Shown: positions 7,931 to 19,139, numbered from the stretch's first letter. The stretch is 64,000 nt of DNA from Natronococcus sp. A-GB7 (GCF_029688865.1 NZ_JARUKV010000008.1:109018-173017), one strand, 5' to 3'. The notes: generated from the letters alone by a model not told the origin. Made by a program: numbers and translations.

Positions 7931-10636
7931 ATGAATACGGACGACACCGCGGACGAAGACGCGATCGGGCCAGCCGACGGGAACCGGGGCGACGTACCGA
8001 TCACCGGCGACGAGCTGCTCGAGACGTTCCCTCGGTACCGCGACGACGAGGACGTCTCCGTCCTCGAGATTCCCGGCCGTGAGGCGTCGACGGTGCCGAA
8101 CGACGAGGTCCTGCGGCCCGAACTCGCCGGCCCCCTCGAACAGGACCTGTACGCCCACCAGGCCGAGGCGCTCGCGGCGCTCGAGCGCGACGAGAACGTC
8201 TGCGTCGCGACGAGCACGTCGTCGGGAAAGACCCGGATCTACGCCCTCGAGATCGCCCGGAACGTCCTCGAAGCGCGCGCTCGCGGCGAGCGCTCGACCG
8301 CGTACGTGCTGTACCCGACGAAGGCGCTCTCGCGGGATCAGGAGCGGGAGCTGAACGACTTTTTCGAGCAACTGGGACTCGACATCTCGGTCCGAGTGTA
8401 CGACGGCGACACGGACCCCGGCGAGACCCGACGGCAGATTCGCGAGGAGGCCGACGTGATCATCTCGAACTTCGCGGGCGTGAACACGTACCTGCACGAT
8501 CACGACCGCTGGGCGCGCTTTCTCTCGAGCTGTGAGCTCGTCGTGATCGACGAGTCCCACACCTACACCGGCGTCCACGGCATGCACGTCGCCTGGGTCC
8601 TCAGACGATTGAAGCGGGTCCTCGAGTACTACGGCGCCGACCCGCAGTTCGCGCTCACGAGCGCGACGATCGGCAACCCCGGCGAGCACTCGAGCGCCCT
8701 GATCGACGAGCCAGTGACGGTGGTCGACGAGGACGGCTCGCCCGCGGGGCCACGAGAGCTGGTGCTCTGGAACCCGCCGGCTCGAGCGCGAGCAGACGGT
8801 GCGGACAGCGATTCGACGACCACCGGCGGGAGCGAGGACGAAGCTGACGACGCCGTCGTCGACCGCGTTCCCGCGAGCGTCGAGGCGCCGAAGCTCCTCT
8901 CGCACCTGTGTTACCACGACGCCCAGACGCTGCTGTTTACGCCCTCGCGGAAGCTCTCCGAGCTGTCGATCAGGCGGGCGTCGACCCACCGCCGCGACCG
9001 AAGTCGGTACTACACGAACCCCGATCGGGGGAGCGAAATCGAACCCTACCACGCCGGCCACTCGCGGACGAAACGCCACGGGACCGAACACCGACTCAAG
9101 ACCGGTGCGCTCGACGGCGTCGCCTCGACGAACGCCCTCGAGCTGGGGATCAACGTCGGCGAGATGGACGCGACGGTCCAGCTCGGCTACCCGGGCCAGC
9201 GCCAGTCGTTCTGGCAGCAGATCGGCCGCGCGGGTCGGGGAACGAAGCGGGCGCTCTCGGTGCTCGTAGCGGGGCATCGCACCCTCGATCAGTACGTCGC
9301 GAACAACCCCGACTACCTGCTCGAGACCGACGTGGAGGACGCGGTCGTCGACGTCGATAACGACGCGGTGTTCGCCCGACACCTCCTGTGTGCGGCGGAC
9401 GAACTCGCCCTCGAGGAGGCCGACACGGGCGCGTTCGCCGGGCGCGAGCGACTCGAGGGCGCCGTCGAGATGTGGCGCCGCGCGGGTCGGTTGGCGGGCC
9501 ACCTCGAGACGGGCGTCTCCTACGTCGGCCCGCCCCGCCCCCAGGGGTCGATCTCGCTGTACGCGACGTCCGGCGAGGAGTACGTCGTCGAACTCGCCGA
9601 CGGCGTCGACGAGCGACACGATCCCGAGATGGAGCCCCTCGCCGAGGAGCGAGTCCTGCGGGACTTCCACGAGGGCGCGATCAGGCTCCACGAGGGCCAG
9701 CAGTACGAGGTCGTCGGTGTCGACCACGACTCGCCCCGGCCCACGGTGACGCTCCGACCGACGGACGCCGACTGCTACACCCGAACCCGGACCGACGTGA
9801 CGGTCCTCGACGCCGTCCCGGAGGAGTCCCGCGAGATCGGCGACTTCGCGCTGCACTTCGGACGCGGACGGGTGTTAGTCTACCACGGCACCTACGACCG
9901 GGTCGACGTCGACAGCGGCGACCCGAAGGAACAGGGGATCCCGACGGAGAACCCGCCGCTGTCGATCGAGACCCAGCTCTGCTGGCTCGAGGTGCCCGAC
10001 CGCGTCGAACGGGCGCTCGTCGAGCGCTACCGCGAGTTCTCGCTCGAGGACGAGGACGGGGACGGAGACGGAAACGAACCCGCGGCGACGGCCCACCTCG
10101 GCTACGCGGGTGGACTCCACGCCGCCGAGCACGCGACCATCGGCGTCGCGCCGCTCGAGCTGATGGTCGACAAGCGCGATCTGGGCGGGCTCGCGACGCT
10201 CTCGATCGACTCGCACCTCGAGCGGGAGCGAGGCGAGAACGGGACGACGGGTGAGCGGGCTCCGCGCAACGTCGCCGCGGCCGAGGCCACCGTCAGAGAG
10301 ATCGCCGACGGCCTCGAGCACGAGCCGAAAAGCGGCTGGTTCATCTACGACGGGATCGACGGCGGACTCGGCTTCTCGCGGGCGATCTACGAGAACTTCG
10401 AGGCCGTCGCCGAGCGCGCACGGGAGCTGATCGCGGACTGCGACTGCGGCCGCGTCGACGGCTGTCCGGCCTGCGTGATGGACGACCAGTGTGGCAACGA
10501 CAACCAGCCGTTACACCGCGAAGCCGCCGTCGACGTGCTGGATCGGTTGCTCGGAAACGAGGACCGGGAGGCGCTCGAGGCCCCCGCCGAGACCGAACCT
10601 GGCGGTGATCGGCGGCCGCCGTTGTTCTACTCCTGA
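7931..10636 (+). CDS. MrfA/YprA-like DEAD/DEAH-box helicase with C-terminal zinc site
   Basis: A 901-residue superfamily 2 helicase. Walker A is TSTSSGKT (about residue 95), motif II is VVIDESH (about 207), motif III is TSATIGNP (about 243) and motif VI is QQIGRAGRG (about 430). The C-terminal region ends with a four-cysteine site CDCGRVDGCPACVMDDQCGN (about 837-856), the DUF1998/MrfA-type zinc-binding module. Bacillus MrfA is a 3'-5' helicase that works with MrfB on mitomycin C lesions. The ATG at 7931 lies 2 nt after the exonuclease stop; a TTG at 7925 in frame is less likely. Co-transcription with the exonuclease is almost certain. The exact lesion handled in haloarchaea is not known to me. 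Confidence 0.85.
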   Translation: MNTDDTADEDAIGPADGNRGDVPITGDELLETFPRYRDDEDVSVLEIPGREASTVPNDEVLRPELAGPLEQDLYAHQAEALAALERDENVCVATSTSSGKTRIYALEIARNVLEARARGERSTAYVLYPTKALSRDQERELNDFFEQLGLDISVRVYDGDTDPGETRRQIREEADVIISNFAGVNTYLHDHDRWARFLSSCELVVIDESHTYTGVHGMHVAWVLRRLKRVLEYYGADPQFALTSATIGNPGEHSSALIDEPVTVVDEDGSPAGPRELVLWNPPARARADGADSDSTTTGGSEDEADDAVVDRVPASVEAPKLLSHLCYHDAQTLLFTPSRKLSELSIRRASTHRRDRSRYYTNPDRGSEIEPYHAGHSRTKRHGTEHRLKTGALDGVASTNALELGINVGEMDATVQLGYPGQRQSFWQQIGRAGRGTKRALSVLVAGHRTLDQYVANNPDYLLETDVEDAVVDVDNDAVFARHLLCAADELALEEADTGAFAGRERLEGAVEMWRRAGRLAGHLETGVSYVGPPRPQGSISLYATSGEEYVVELADGVDERHDPEMEPLAEERVLRDFHEGAIRLHEGQQYEVVGVDHDSPRPTVTLRPTDADCYTRTRTDVTVLDAVPEESREIGDFALHFGRGRVLVYHGTYDRVDVDSGDPKEQGIPTENPPLSIETQLCWLEVPDRVERALVERYREFSLEDEDGDGDGNEPAATAHLGYAGGLHAAEHATIGVAPLELMVDKRDLGGLATLSIDSHLERERGENGTTGERAPRNVAAAEATVREIADGLEHEPKSGWFIYDGIDGGLGFSRAIYENFEAVAERARELIADCDCGRVDGCPACVMDDQCGNDNQPLHREAAVDVLDRLLGNEDREALEAPAETEPGGDRRPPLFYS

Positions 10637-10652
10637 GCGTCTCGCCCCGCGG

Positions 10653-12701
10653 CTACGGCGCGACGTACTCGACCTCGAGTCGGTCGAAGCAAAACGACCA
10701 GAGGTCGAGCTGTTCCTCGACGACCATCCAGGTCGGCTTGCCCGTTCCGTGGCCGGTGTCGCGGTTCGTCTTGCAGAGGAACGGGCCGCCCTCGACCTCG
10801 TTCTGCATGCGGGCGGCCATCTTCCAGGCGTGGACCGGGTGGACGCGCGTATCGCTCTCGGCGGTCTCGAAGAGGACGGCGGGATACTCGGGCCCACCGT
10901 CTTCGGACGGCTCGAGGTTGTGGTACGGCGAGTAGTTCCTGATCCACTCGTACGCGTCGGGATCCTCCGGCGATCCGTACTCGCTCGTCCAGGACGCGCC
11001 GAGCAAGAACGTGTGGTAGCGAAGCATGTCGAGTAGGGGGACCTGACAGCAGACCGCCGCCATCAGCTTCGGCCGCTGGGTCAGCACCGCACCGACGGTC
11101 AGCCCGCCGTTCGAGCCGCCCCGGATCGCCAGTCGATCGCTCGAAGTGTACCCTCCCTCGATCAGATACTCGGCCGCGGCGATCATGTCGTCGAACGTGT
11201 TCTGTTTGTTCTCGTGGCGAGCCGCCTCGTGCCACTCCGTGCCGAACTCGCCGCCACCTCGGAGGTTCGCCTGGACGTAGACCCCACCCGAGCGGAGGAA
11301 CTCCCGTCCGAACTTCTGAAAGGTCGGCGTCAGGCTGTTCTCGAAGCCGCCGTAGCCGTACAGCAGCGTCGGACTGTCGCCGTCGCGCTCGAGGTCGGCA
11401 CGGTGGACGACGAACATCGGAACGTCGGTGCCGTCGGCCGACTCGTACCGAACCTGCTCGACGGTGACGTCGAACTCGAGGGCGATATCGGGGCGGTCCA
11501 GTTCCGAGACGTCGCCCGCCTCGAGGTCGTAGCGAAACACCGCGGGCGGGTGGTCGAACGACTGGTAACTGAAGAACGCCTCGGGAGCGTCGCGATTGCC
11601 GCTCAGTCCGGCGATCGTTCCCTTCCCCGGAAGTTCGACGGATCGCAGATGGTCGCCGCCGAGGTCGAATACCTCGAGATCGGAGACGGCGCTCTCCTCG
11701 TACTGCACGAGCAGTCGGTCGTCCGTGACGGTCGCGTCTTTGACGATCCCGTCGCGCTCGGGGACCGCCTCGGGCAGCGCGGCGGGGTCGACCTCACCAA
11801 CGTCTCCGGAGAGCTCGAGCTCGAGGAATCGGTAGAAGGGTGCCTCGAGGTCGGTCCGCAGGTAGGCAGTATCGTCGTGGATCAACGGCGTGTAGAAGTG
11901 CTCCGAATCGGTGATGACGGGCGTCAGATCCGTGTCGCCGACCTCGGCGTAGAACAGATCGCTTCGCTCCCAGCCGGTCACGAGCGCGACGAGCAGGTGG
12001 CTCCCGCTCCTGTCGGTGGCAAGCAGCGGCCAGGTCGCGGGATCGTCGACCTCGCGGACGAGCTCGTCCGCGTCGAGGGCGTCGCCGTGCTCGTGGTAGC
12101 AGATCTCTTTCTCGAGCTGGCTCTCGCCGGTTAGGCCGGTACGTCCGTAGTAGAACCCGTCCGGCGTCCACGCGAACATGCCGGGGTTCACGCGACCGAG
12201 ATCGGTGAGCTCCTCGCGGACGGTTCCGTCGGACACCTCGAGAACCGTCACGTCGTACAGCTCGTCGCCGTCCTCGTGGACGCCGTAGGCGAGTCGCTCG
12301 CCGTCGGGAGAGACGGTCCACCAGCCCATCGACTTCGTTCCGTCGTCGCTGAACTCGTTGGGATCGACGAGGACCGCTCGGTCCGACTCGAGTGACTCCC
12401 GGACGTACAGAATCGGCTGGTCGTCCTCCGGTCGCTCGACCTCCTGGAAGTACCCCGTCGGCGCGGCCGTCACCGTTCCGTAGTCGGTCGTCCGCGCGAG
12501 CGATTCGAAGCGCGGCCGTAGCTCCTCGCGAACGTCGATCGACTCGAGGAAGGCGTCGGCGTACTCGTTTTGGCGGTCGACCCAGTCGTCGACCGCCTCC
12601 CCGCCGTCCTCGAGCCAGAGGTAGGGATCGTCTACGAGGTCGCCGTGTCGTTCGTAGCTCGTGTTTTTTCGCTTCGTTGGCGGGGGTCCAGCCGGGTTCA
12701 T
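10653..12701 (-). CDS. Prolyl oligopeptidase family serine peptidase (S9A)
   Basis: A 682-residue cytoplasmic peptidase with no signal peptide. It has the expected N-terminal DPYLWLEDG, a seven-bladed propeller region, and an alpha/beta-hydrolase domain with the catalytic triad S530 (GGSNGG), D617 (ESDTRVHP) and H651 (TGHGTG). The length matches S9A oligopeptidases, which cleave short peptides after proline; oligopeptidase B-like specificity cannot be ruled out. MNPAGPPPTKRKNT at 12701 is chosen as start because it leads directly into the conserved YERHGDLVDDPYLWLE segment; the 81-codon upstream extension looks random. It is convergent with the helicase gene, with 16 nt between stops. Confidence 0.92.
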   Translation of the reverse strand: MNPAGPPPTKRKNTSYERHGDLVDDPYLWLEDGGEAVDDWVDRQNEYADAFLESIDVREELRPRFESLARTTDYGTVTAAPTGYFQEVERPEDDQPILYVRESLESDRAVLVDPNEFSDDGTKSMGWWTVSPDGERLAYGVHEDGDELYDVTVLEVSDGTVREELTDLGRVNPGMFAWTPDGFYYGRTGLTGESQLEKEICYHEHGDALDADELVREVDDPATWPLLATDRSGSHLLVALVTGWERSDLFYAEVGDTDLTPVITDSEHFYTPLIHDDTAYLRTDLEAPFYRFLELELSGDVGEVDPAALPEAVPERDGIVKDATVTDDRLLVQYEESAVSDLEVFDLGGDHLRSVELPGKGTIAGLSGNRDAPEAFFSYQSFDHPPAVFRYDLEAGDVSELDRPDIALEFDVTVEQVRYESADGTDVPMFVVHRADLERDGDSPTLLYGYGGFENSLTPTFQKFGREFLRSGGVYVQANLRGGGEFGTEWHEAARHENKQNTFDDMIAAAEYLIEGGYTSSDRLAIRGGSNGGLTVGAVLTQRPKLMAAVCCQVPLLDMLRYHTFLLGASWTSEYGSPEDPDAYEWIRNYSPYHNLEPSEDGGPEYPAVLFETAESDTRVHPVHAWKMAARMQNEVEGGPFLCKTNRDTGHGTGKPTWMVVEEQLDLWSFCFDRLEVEYVAP

Positions 12702-12943
12702 ACCGACCGTATTCGATGCTGACACCTTGAAGCGACCGGTCGCGGAACCCCACTTCCGGTCCGAAAGCGCTCCTCTACCGGGAGCCCGCCTCGCTCGATC
12801 CGCCGTTCTCGACAACTGCACCGCTCGAGGTCTCGCCGAAACAGCAGCTGTCGATACCGCATTCGTCGATCGACGGCAGTTTGATCGAAAAAGATGAGTT
12901 ATACGTCTGGACCGAAGTTGGGCAAGTAGCGGCCACCATAACA

Positions 12944-14353
12944 ATGTCTGGCAAGTACGACCTCGTTATCGTCGGCGGCGGTATCAGCGGCGCCTCGCTG
13001 CTGTATACGACCGCGACGTTCACCGATATCGACTCCATCGCACTGATCGAGAAGGAAGACGAGATCGCGGCGATCAACTCCGATCACACGAACAACTCCC
13101 AGACCCTCCACTTCGGGGATATCGAGACCAACTACACCCTCGAGAAGGCCCGGGAGGTAAAGGAGGGTGCGGAGATGCTCGCGGGCTACCTCGAGAACCG
13201 CGACCCCGACCGGGAGATGCACGACAAGCGCAGCAAGATGGTGCTGGGCGTGGGCAACGAGGAGGTCGCGGAGCTCGAGCGACGCTACGAGGGCGACGGC
13301 TTCGGCGACCTGTTCCCGAAGCTGCGCTCGATCGGCCGCGAGGAGATCGCCGAGATCGAGCCGAAGGTCGTCGAGGGTCGGGATCCGGACAAGGAGCTGC
13401 GCGCGCTGCAGACCCCGGACGGCTACGTCGTCGACTACGGCGCGACGACCCAGTCGTTCGTCGAACTCGCCCGTGAGGAGGCGGGCGTCGACGTCTACAC
13501 CGGGACGAAAGTGAAGGACATCACGCCGACGCTGGACGGCTACACCATCGAGACGACCGACGGTCGCTTCGACTGCGAGGCGACCGTCGTCGCCGCCGGC
13601 TCCCACAGCCTCCAGATCGCCAAGGAGCTGGGGTACGGCGAGAACAAGGTCCTGCTCCCGGTGGCGGGCAGTTTCTTCCTCGCGGATGACCTGCTCAACG
13701 GCAAGGTCTACACCCTCCAGATGAAGAAGCTCCCCTTCGCCGCGGTTCACGGCGACGCAGACGTTCACGACTCTTCGATCACGCGCTTCGGTCCGACCGC
13801 GAAGCTCGTCCCGACCCTCGAGCGGGGGCGAATCTCTACCGTCACCGACTTTCTCGATGTCTTCGGCCTGAACGCCGCGGCGTTTCTCAGCTACGCGAAC
13901 GTCCTCTCGGATCGCATTCTCCTGCCGTACGTGCTTCGAAACCTCGTCTACGACGTGCCGAACGTCGGTCCGAAGCAGTTCCTCCCGCACGTCCAGAAGG
14001 TCGTCCCTAGCGTCGAACTCGACGATATCGAGCGCGCGAAGGGGTACGGCGGCGTCCGCCCCCAGATCGTCGACACCGAGAAGAAATCGCTCGACATGGG
14101 CGAGGCCAAGATCGTCGGCGACGACATCATCTTCAACATCACCCCCTCGCCGGGCGCCTCGACCTGCCTGAAGAACGCGCGACGCGACACCCTCGAGGTC
14201 CTCGAGTTCCTCGAGGGCGAGTACGAGTTCGACGAGGAGGCGTTCCGCGAGCAGACGATCGAACAGTTCCCGCGTCCGGACGGGATCGAGGAGGGCGACA
14301 CCGACGAGGACGCCGGCGCGCCCCTCGAGCCCTCGCCCGCCGACGACGACTGA
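12944..14353 (+). CDS. Malate:quinone oxidoreductase-like FAD-dependent oxidoreductase
   Basis: A 469-residue flavoprotein. The Rossmann FAD-binding motif VIVGGGISGASLLY begins at residue 7, followed by NNSQTLHFGDIETNYTLEKA, which matches the Mqo family signature region, and a second FAD contact TVVAAGSHSLQIAKEL. Mqo oxidises malate to oxaloacetate and passes electrons to the membrane quinone pool. An NAD-linked malate dehydrogenase alternative is excluded by the fold; a different 2-hydroxyacid substrate is possible. The ATG at 12944 (MSGKYDLVIVGGG) is preferred over the upstream frame because the FAD motif is normally very near the N-terminus. A TATA-like GTTATACG lies about 45 nt upstream. 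Confidence 0.78.
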   Translation: MSGKYDLVIVGGGISGASLLYTTATFTDIDSIALIEKEDEIAAINSDHTNNSQTLHFGDIETNYTLEKAREVKEGAEMLAGYLENRDPDREMHDKRSKMVLGVGNEEVAELERRYEGDGFGDLFPKLRSIGREEIAEIEPKVVEGRDPDKELRALQTPDGYVVDYGATTQSFVELAREEAGVDVYTGTKVKDITPTLDGYTIETTDGRFDCEATVVAAGSHSLQIAKELGYGENKVLLPVAGSFFLADDLLNGKVYTLQMKKLPFAAVHGDADVHDSSITRFGPTAKLVPTLERGRISTVTDFLDVFGLNAAAFLSYANVLSDRILLPYVLRNLVYDVPNVGPKQFLPHVQKVVPSVELDDIERAKGYGGVRPQIVDTEKKSLDMGEAKIVGDDIIFNITPSPGASTCLKNARRDTLEVLEFLEGEYEFDEEAFREQTIEQFPRPDGIEEGDTDEDAGAPLEPSPADDD

Positions 14354-14464
14354 AACTCGAGACCGACCGCGAGGCGGACTTCGGCGAATCATACGCGTAC
14401 TCGTGCATACTTCTCGCTCGCACAAAGGGCAACGCTTACAGGTTCGTGCGTTTCGCTATCGAGC

Positions 14465-15769
<1,305 letters not shown>

Positions 15770-15837
15770 CGTAGCGTGGCTCCGTTAGCCGACTTCGGTC
15801 GCGATCGAGACGGTGTACGACGGCCCGTCGGTACACG

Positions 15838-16287
15838 CTACGGTGCCGTTTTCGTCTCGGCGTCGTACTCGCGGACGAGCGCCGCCACGTACCAGAGCTT
15901 GAGCGCCATAGAAGCGACGCCGGCGAGCGCGGCTCGAAGCGGTCGCTGCCGGTACGCCGCGACGACCGCGTACGCCGTCACCGGGACGTTGACGGCGTTG
16001 AGAACGGTCGGGTAGGTGAGGCCGATAACGCCGTTCCCGCGTTCTTTCCACCACCGCTCGGCGAGCACGACGCGGGTCATCCACGCGTCCTCGTTCTTCG
16101 GCGGCGAGAACAGAATCGGGTTGAGTAGCGTGAATACCGCGGCGACAGCCGCCACGTTCCAGTTCCGTCGGTACGTCGCGTAGAGGATGACCGGCAGCAG
16201 TACCGTCCGACTCCAGCCGCTCTTCGGATTGGAGTGTCGGCTCCAGAACGTCCCTTCGATCCCCTCGAGTGTCGATTTCAGCTCCAC
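15838..16287 (-). CDS. Small haloarchaeal membrane protein (DUF6653-like)
   Basis: A 149-residue protein with about three hydrophobic segments (residues about 45-65, 85-110 and 118-138). The N-terminal FWSRHSNPKSGWSRTVLLP followed by a helix and LLNPILFSPP resembles what I remember of the haloarchaeal DUF6653 family, but this is recall rather than a search. No catalytic motif is evident and the function is unknown. It is convergent with purD and co-oriented with the downstream-lying GH3 gene. Confidence 0.7.
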   Translation of the reverse strand: MELKSTLEGIEGTFWSRHSNPKSGWSRTVLLPVILYATYRRNWNVAAVAAVFTLLNPILFSPPKNEDAWMTRVVLAERWWKERGNGVIGLTYPTVLNAVNVPVTAYAVVAAYRQRPLRAALAGVASMALKLWYVAALVREYDAETKTAP

Positions 16288-16359
16288 GAGTCCGGATGCC
16301 GTCCCAGGTGAATAACGCTGCCGTACCGACTGCTCGGACGCCCGCCCTCACTTCGCCGG

Positions 16360-18627
16360 CTACCGGACGCGACGATCGGTCGAGGACGACTCGCGGGCTG
16401 CAAGCGACTCCCGAACCCGTTCCCGGAACTCCGAGTCGAGCTCCGTCCGCAGGGTCGTCCGAACGTCCCGCGAGGACCGACCGATCTCGAGAGCGTACTC
16501 GCCCGGATCGACCGTCCAGCCGTCTCCGTCCTCGCCGTAGCGGGCGAACGCGAGATCCTCGAGGTCGACCGCGACCGAGGCGCGCTCGCCGGCCGGGATC
16601 GCGACGCTCTCGAAGCCCGCGAGTTCGCGGACGGGACGGTCGACGCCGTCGACGGATGGCGGACGGACGTAGACCTGGACGGCTTCTCGACCATCTCGGT
16701 CGGCCGTGTTCTCGACCGTGACTCGAACGACGCCGTCCTCGAGGTCCGGGTCGGCGTCGACGTACTCGTAGTCGGCGTAGCTGCGGCCGTGGCCGAAGGG
16801 GTAGGTCGGCTCCCGCTCGGTCGAGTCGAAGTGGCGGTAGCCGACGAAGACACCCTCGTCGTAGCGGGCCGTCCCGTCGACGCCCGGATAGCGCCGTTCA
16901 TCTGCGGTCGGGTAGGCGTCCTCGGGCGCGAACGTCACCGGCAGCCGCCCGCCCGGGTCAACGTCGCCGTAGAGGATCGACGCAACGGCGTTGCCGTGGC
17001 TCTGGCCGGGATACCAGTTCTCGAGGACCGCGGCGACGTCCTCGCGCCAAGGCGCCTCGATCGGCCCGCTCGAGTTGACGACGACGACCGTGCGGTCGTT
17101 TTCCGCGGCGACAGCCTCGATCAGCTCCTCCTGGCGGTCGGGCAGACGCAGGTCCTCGCGGTCGATCGCCTCGCTCGCGGTGTCACGGACGAAGACGACC
17201 GCAACGTCGGCCTCGCGTGCGGTCGCCGCGGCGCCCTCGAGGTCGGGCTCCCGGCCAGACCCGTCGGGGTCGTTCTCGTCGTCGTCGTCGAGACCCGCGA
17301 ACTCCTCGAGCATCGATACTTCCTCGACCCGCGGGAGGCCGTGTGCGACCGCCACCTCGCCCTCGGCGCGCTCGGCGATCCCGGTTCGCGGATCGGTCTC
17401 GACGACGGGCGTCGTCTCCGAGGAGCCCCCACCCCCGAGGACGGGTTCGTCGACGTTCGGGCCGACAACGGCGAGGTCTGCGTCGTCAGCGAGCGGGAGG
17501 ACGCCGTCGTTCTCGAGCAGGACCGTCCCTCGCGTCGCGACGCGAGTCGCGAGTTCGCGATGAGCGGGCGTGTCGACCGCGCCGTCGTCGGAGTCCGTCG
17601 GGTCGCCCGAGGCGTGTCGTGTCTCATCGTCCTCGAGCAGCCCGACTCGGTCCATCACACCGAGCACTCGAGCGACCATGTCGTCGAGTCGCTCCTCCGG
17701 GACGGCACCCGATTCGACCGCGTCGGCCAGCGAGTCGGCGAACCGCTCGCAGCTCTCGGGGTCGGGCATTCCCTCGGCGATGGCGTCCGGGAGCTCGCCC
17801 GGTTCGTCGCCGTCGCCGTCCACTGTCTCGGACGCGTCGGCGTCGTCGCCCGCCATCGCGGACTGCATCTCCGCCATCGTGATTCCGGGCATTTCGACGT
17901 CGAGTCCCCCGTTCGCCGCGGCGGCCGTGCCCTCGGTGCCGAACCAGTCCGAGACGACGTACCCCTCGAACCCCCACTCACCCTTCAGCACGTCCCGAAC
18001 GAGCCGCTCGTGGTCGCTCATTCGCGTCCCGTTGACGTCGTTGTAGGCGGTCATGACGGAGCCTGCGCCGGCCTCGACGGCCGAGCGGAACGACGGGAGG
18101 TACAGTTCGCGCAGCGGGCGTTCGTCGATCTCGGCGTCGACGGCGGCGCGGGCGGTCTCCTGACTGTTCGCGACGTAGTGTTTCGGCGTCGCGACGACGT
18201 CCTGGGACTGGATTCCCGCGACGACCGCTCCCGCGAACGTCGCCGAGAGGACGGGATCCTCGGCGAAGTACTCGAAGTTCCGGCCGTTGTGGGGGACCCG
18301 AACGAGGTTGGCGCCGGGGGCGAGCAGGACGTCCTGTCCCTTGCCCCTGGTCTCCCGTCCGAGCGCCTCTCCGTGCTCGCGTGCGAGTTCCGCGTCGAAG
18401 GTCGCGGCGAGCGCGATCGGCGCGGGAAACGCCGTCGCGGACTCGTCGGGAATCCGCACGCCGAGGGGCCCGTCGGCCATCCGCAGCGGCGGAATCCCGA
18501 GCCGGTCGACGCCCGCCACGTAGCCCGTCGCCCGTCCCTCGGGGTCGTTCGCGCCGTGTGTGAGCCGAACCTTCTCCTCGAGCGAGAGCTCCTCGACGAT
18601 CCGCCGGATCCGCGGTTCCCGTGACAT
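16360..18627 (-). CDS. Glycoside hydrolase family 3 beta-glucosidase
   Basis: A 755-residue GH3 enzyme without a signal peptide, so probably cytoplasmic and acting on imported oligosaccharides. Domain order is the TIM-barrel (LLAPGANLVRVPHNGRNFEYFAEDP, TPKHYVANSQE), the nucleophile D227 in YVVSDWFG, an alpha/beta sandwich domain with acid/base candidates near VNSSGPIEAPW, and a C-terminal fibronectin III-like domain starting around VQVYVRPP. A low-complexity acidic stretch (DADASETVDGDGDEPGE) interrupts the barrel-to-sandwich linker. The likely reaction is release of terminal beta-D-glucose or xylose; the exact specificity is not readable. It lies about 8 kb from the sugar ABC importer but is not linked to it. 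Confidence 0.9.
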   Translation of the reverse strand: MSREPRIRRIVEELSLEEKVRLTHGANDPEGRATGYVAGVDRLGIPPLRMADGPLGVRIPDESATAFPAPIALAATFDAELAREHGEALGRETRGKGQDVLLAPGANLVRVPHNGRNFEYFAEDPVLSATFAGAVVAGIQSQDVVATPKHYVANSQETARAAVDAEIDERPLRELYLPSFRSAVEAGAGSVMTAYNDVNGTRMSDHERLVRDVLKGEWGFEGYVVSDWFGTEGTAAAANGGLDVEMPGITMAEMQSAMAGDDADASETVDGDGDEPGELPDAIAEGMPDPESCERFADSLADAVESGAVPEERLDDMVARVLGVMDRVGLLEDDETRHASGDPTDSDDGAVDTPAHRELATRVATRGTVLLENDGVLPLADDADLAVVGPNVDEPVLGGGGSSETTPVVETDPRTGIAERAEGEVAVAHGLPRVEEVSMLEEFAGLDDDDENDPDGSGREPDLEGAAATAREADVAVVFVRDTASEAIDREDLRLPDRQEELIEAVAAENDRTVVVVNSSGPIEAPWREDVAAVLENWYPGQSHGNAVASILYGDVDPGGRLPVTFAPEDAYPTADERRYPGVDGTARYDEGVFVGYRHFDSTEREPTYPFGHGRSYADYEYVDADPDLEDGVVRVTVENTADRDGREAVQVYVRPPSVDGVDRPVRELAGFESVAIPAGERASVAVDLEDLAFARYGEDGDGWTVDPGEYALEIGRSSRDVRTTLRTELDSEFRERVRESLAARESSSTDRRVR

Positions 18628-18690
18628 CTACCGGCGATTCACGGCGGCTGCAGGATAGTGTTGTGGTCGTCGGGCGGTCGATCGCGGCCG

Positions 18691-18936
18691 TCAGTCCGAC
18701 GTGCTCGAATCGTCCGAGGAGTCGTCGAGGTCGGCGTCGTCGCTCCCGTCGGTCGGACCCAGTTCGGCCTCGAGGGCCTCGTCGAGGGATTCGGCGTCAG
18801 CACCGCCGCTCAGCGCCCGGCGAACGGCGACGTAGCCGGCCACGAAGATCGCACCGGAGACGATCGCCCCCGGGATTCCGTAGCGTTTGTAGCCGAACAG
18901 TAGCACCTTCTTGCCGACGGTGAATGCTCCGATCAT
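18691..18936 (-). CDS. Single-TM haloarchaeal protein with acidic tail (81 aa)
   Basis: An 81-residue protein starting MIGAFTVGKKVLLFGYKRYG. One transmembrane segment (IPGAIVSGAIFVAGYVAV, residues about 20-38) is followed by a strongly acidic cytoplasmic-type tail ending DSSDDSSTSD. I do not recognise a named family. The frame stays open far upstream, but that region is the hairpin-bearing intergenic stretch and was judged noncoding. It is co-oriented with the GH3 gene. Confidence 0.65.
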   Translation of the reverse strand: MIGAFTVGKKVLLFGYKRYGIPGAIVSGAIFVAGYVAVRRALSGGADAESLDEALEAELGPTDGSDDADLDDSSDDSSTSD

Positions 18937-19096
18937 CGTGTGTACGATAGACGCGTCGACAGTATGAACCTGGGGCTTTCGTATCAACCACCCCCCCCTA
19001 CTTCGCTCGGTCTGACGACCTCGCTCGTTGAGGGTGGGGTTTGTCGGTGGACTTCCCTTCTGCCGACACTGGGTCGGTAGCGTGGAGGTCGCCGTC

Positions 19097-19139
19097 TCAG
19101 AACGCTTCGCGTTCTGATCGAGCGAGAGCTTCGCTCTCG
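19097..19139. repeat. Two TTC-triloop hairpins in tandem
   Basis: Two perfect inverted repeats with a TTC loop: arms TCAGAACGC / GCGTTCTGA (19097-19117) and CGAGAGC / GCTCTCG (19123-19139). They lie in the gene-free stretch between the aminotransferase and the 81-residue protein. The same design recurs at 42693-42711. Confidence 0.6.

Noticed and set aside
12661..12897. A 78-codon plus-strand frame between the peptidase and the flavoprotein genes
   Set aside because: It overlaps the peptidase start region on the other strand and has random composition.
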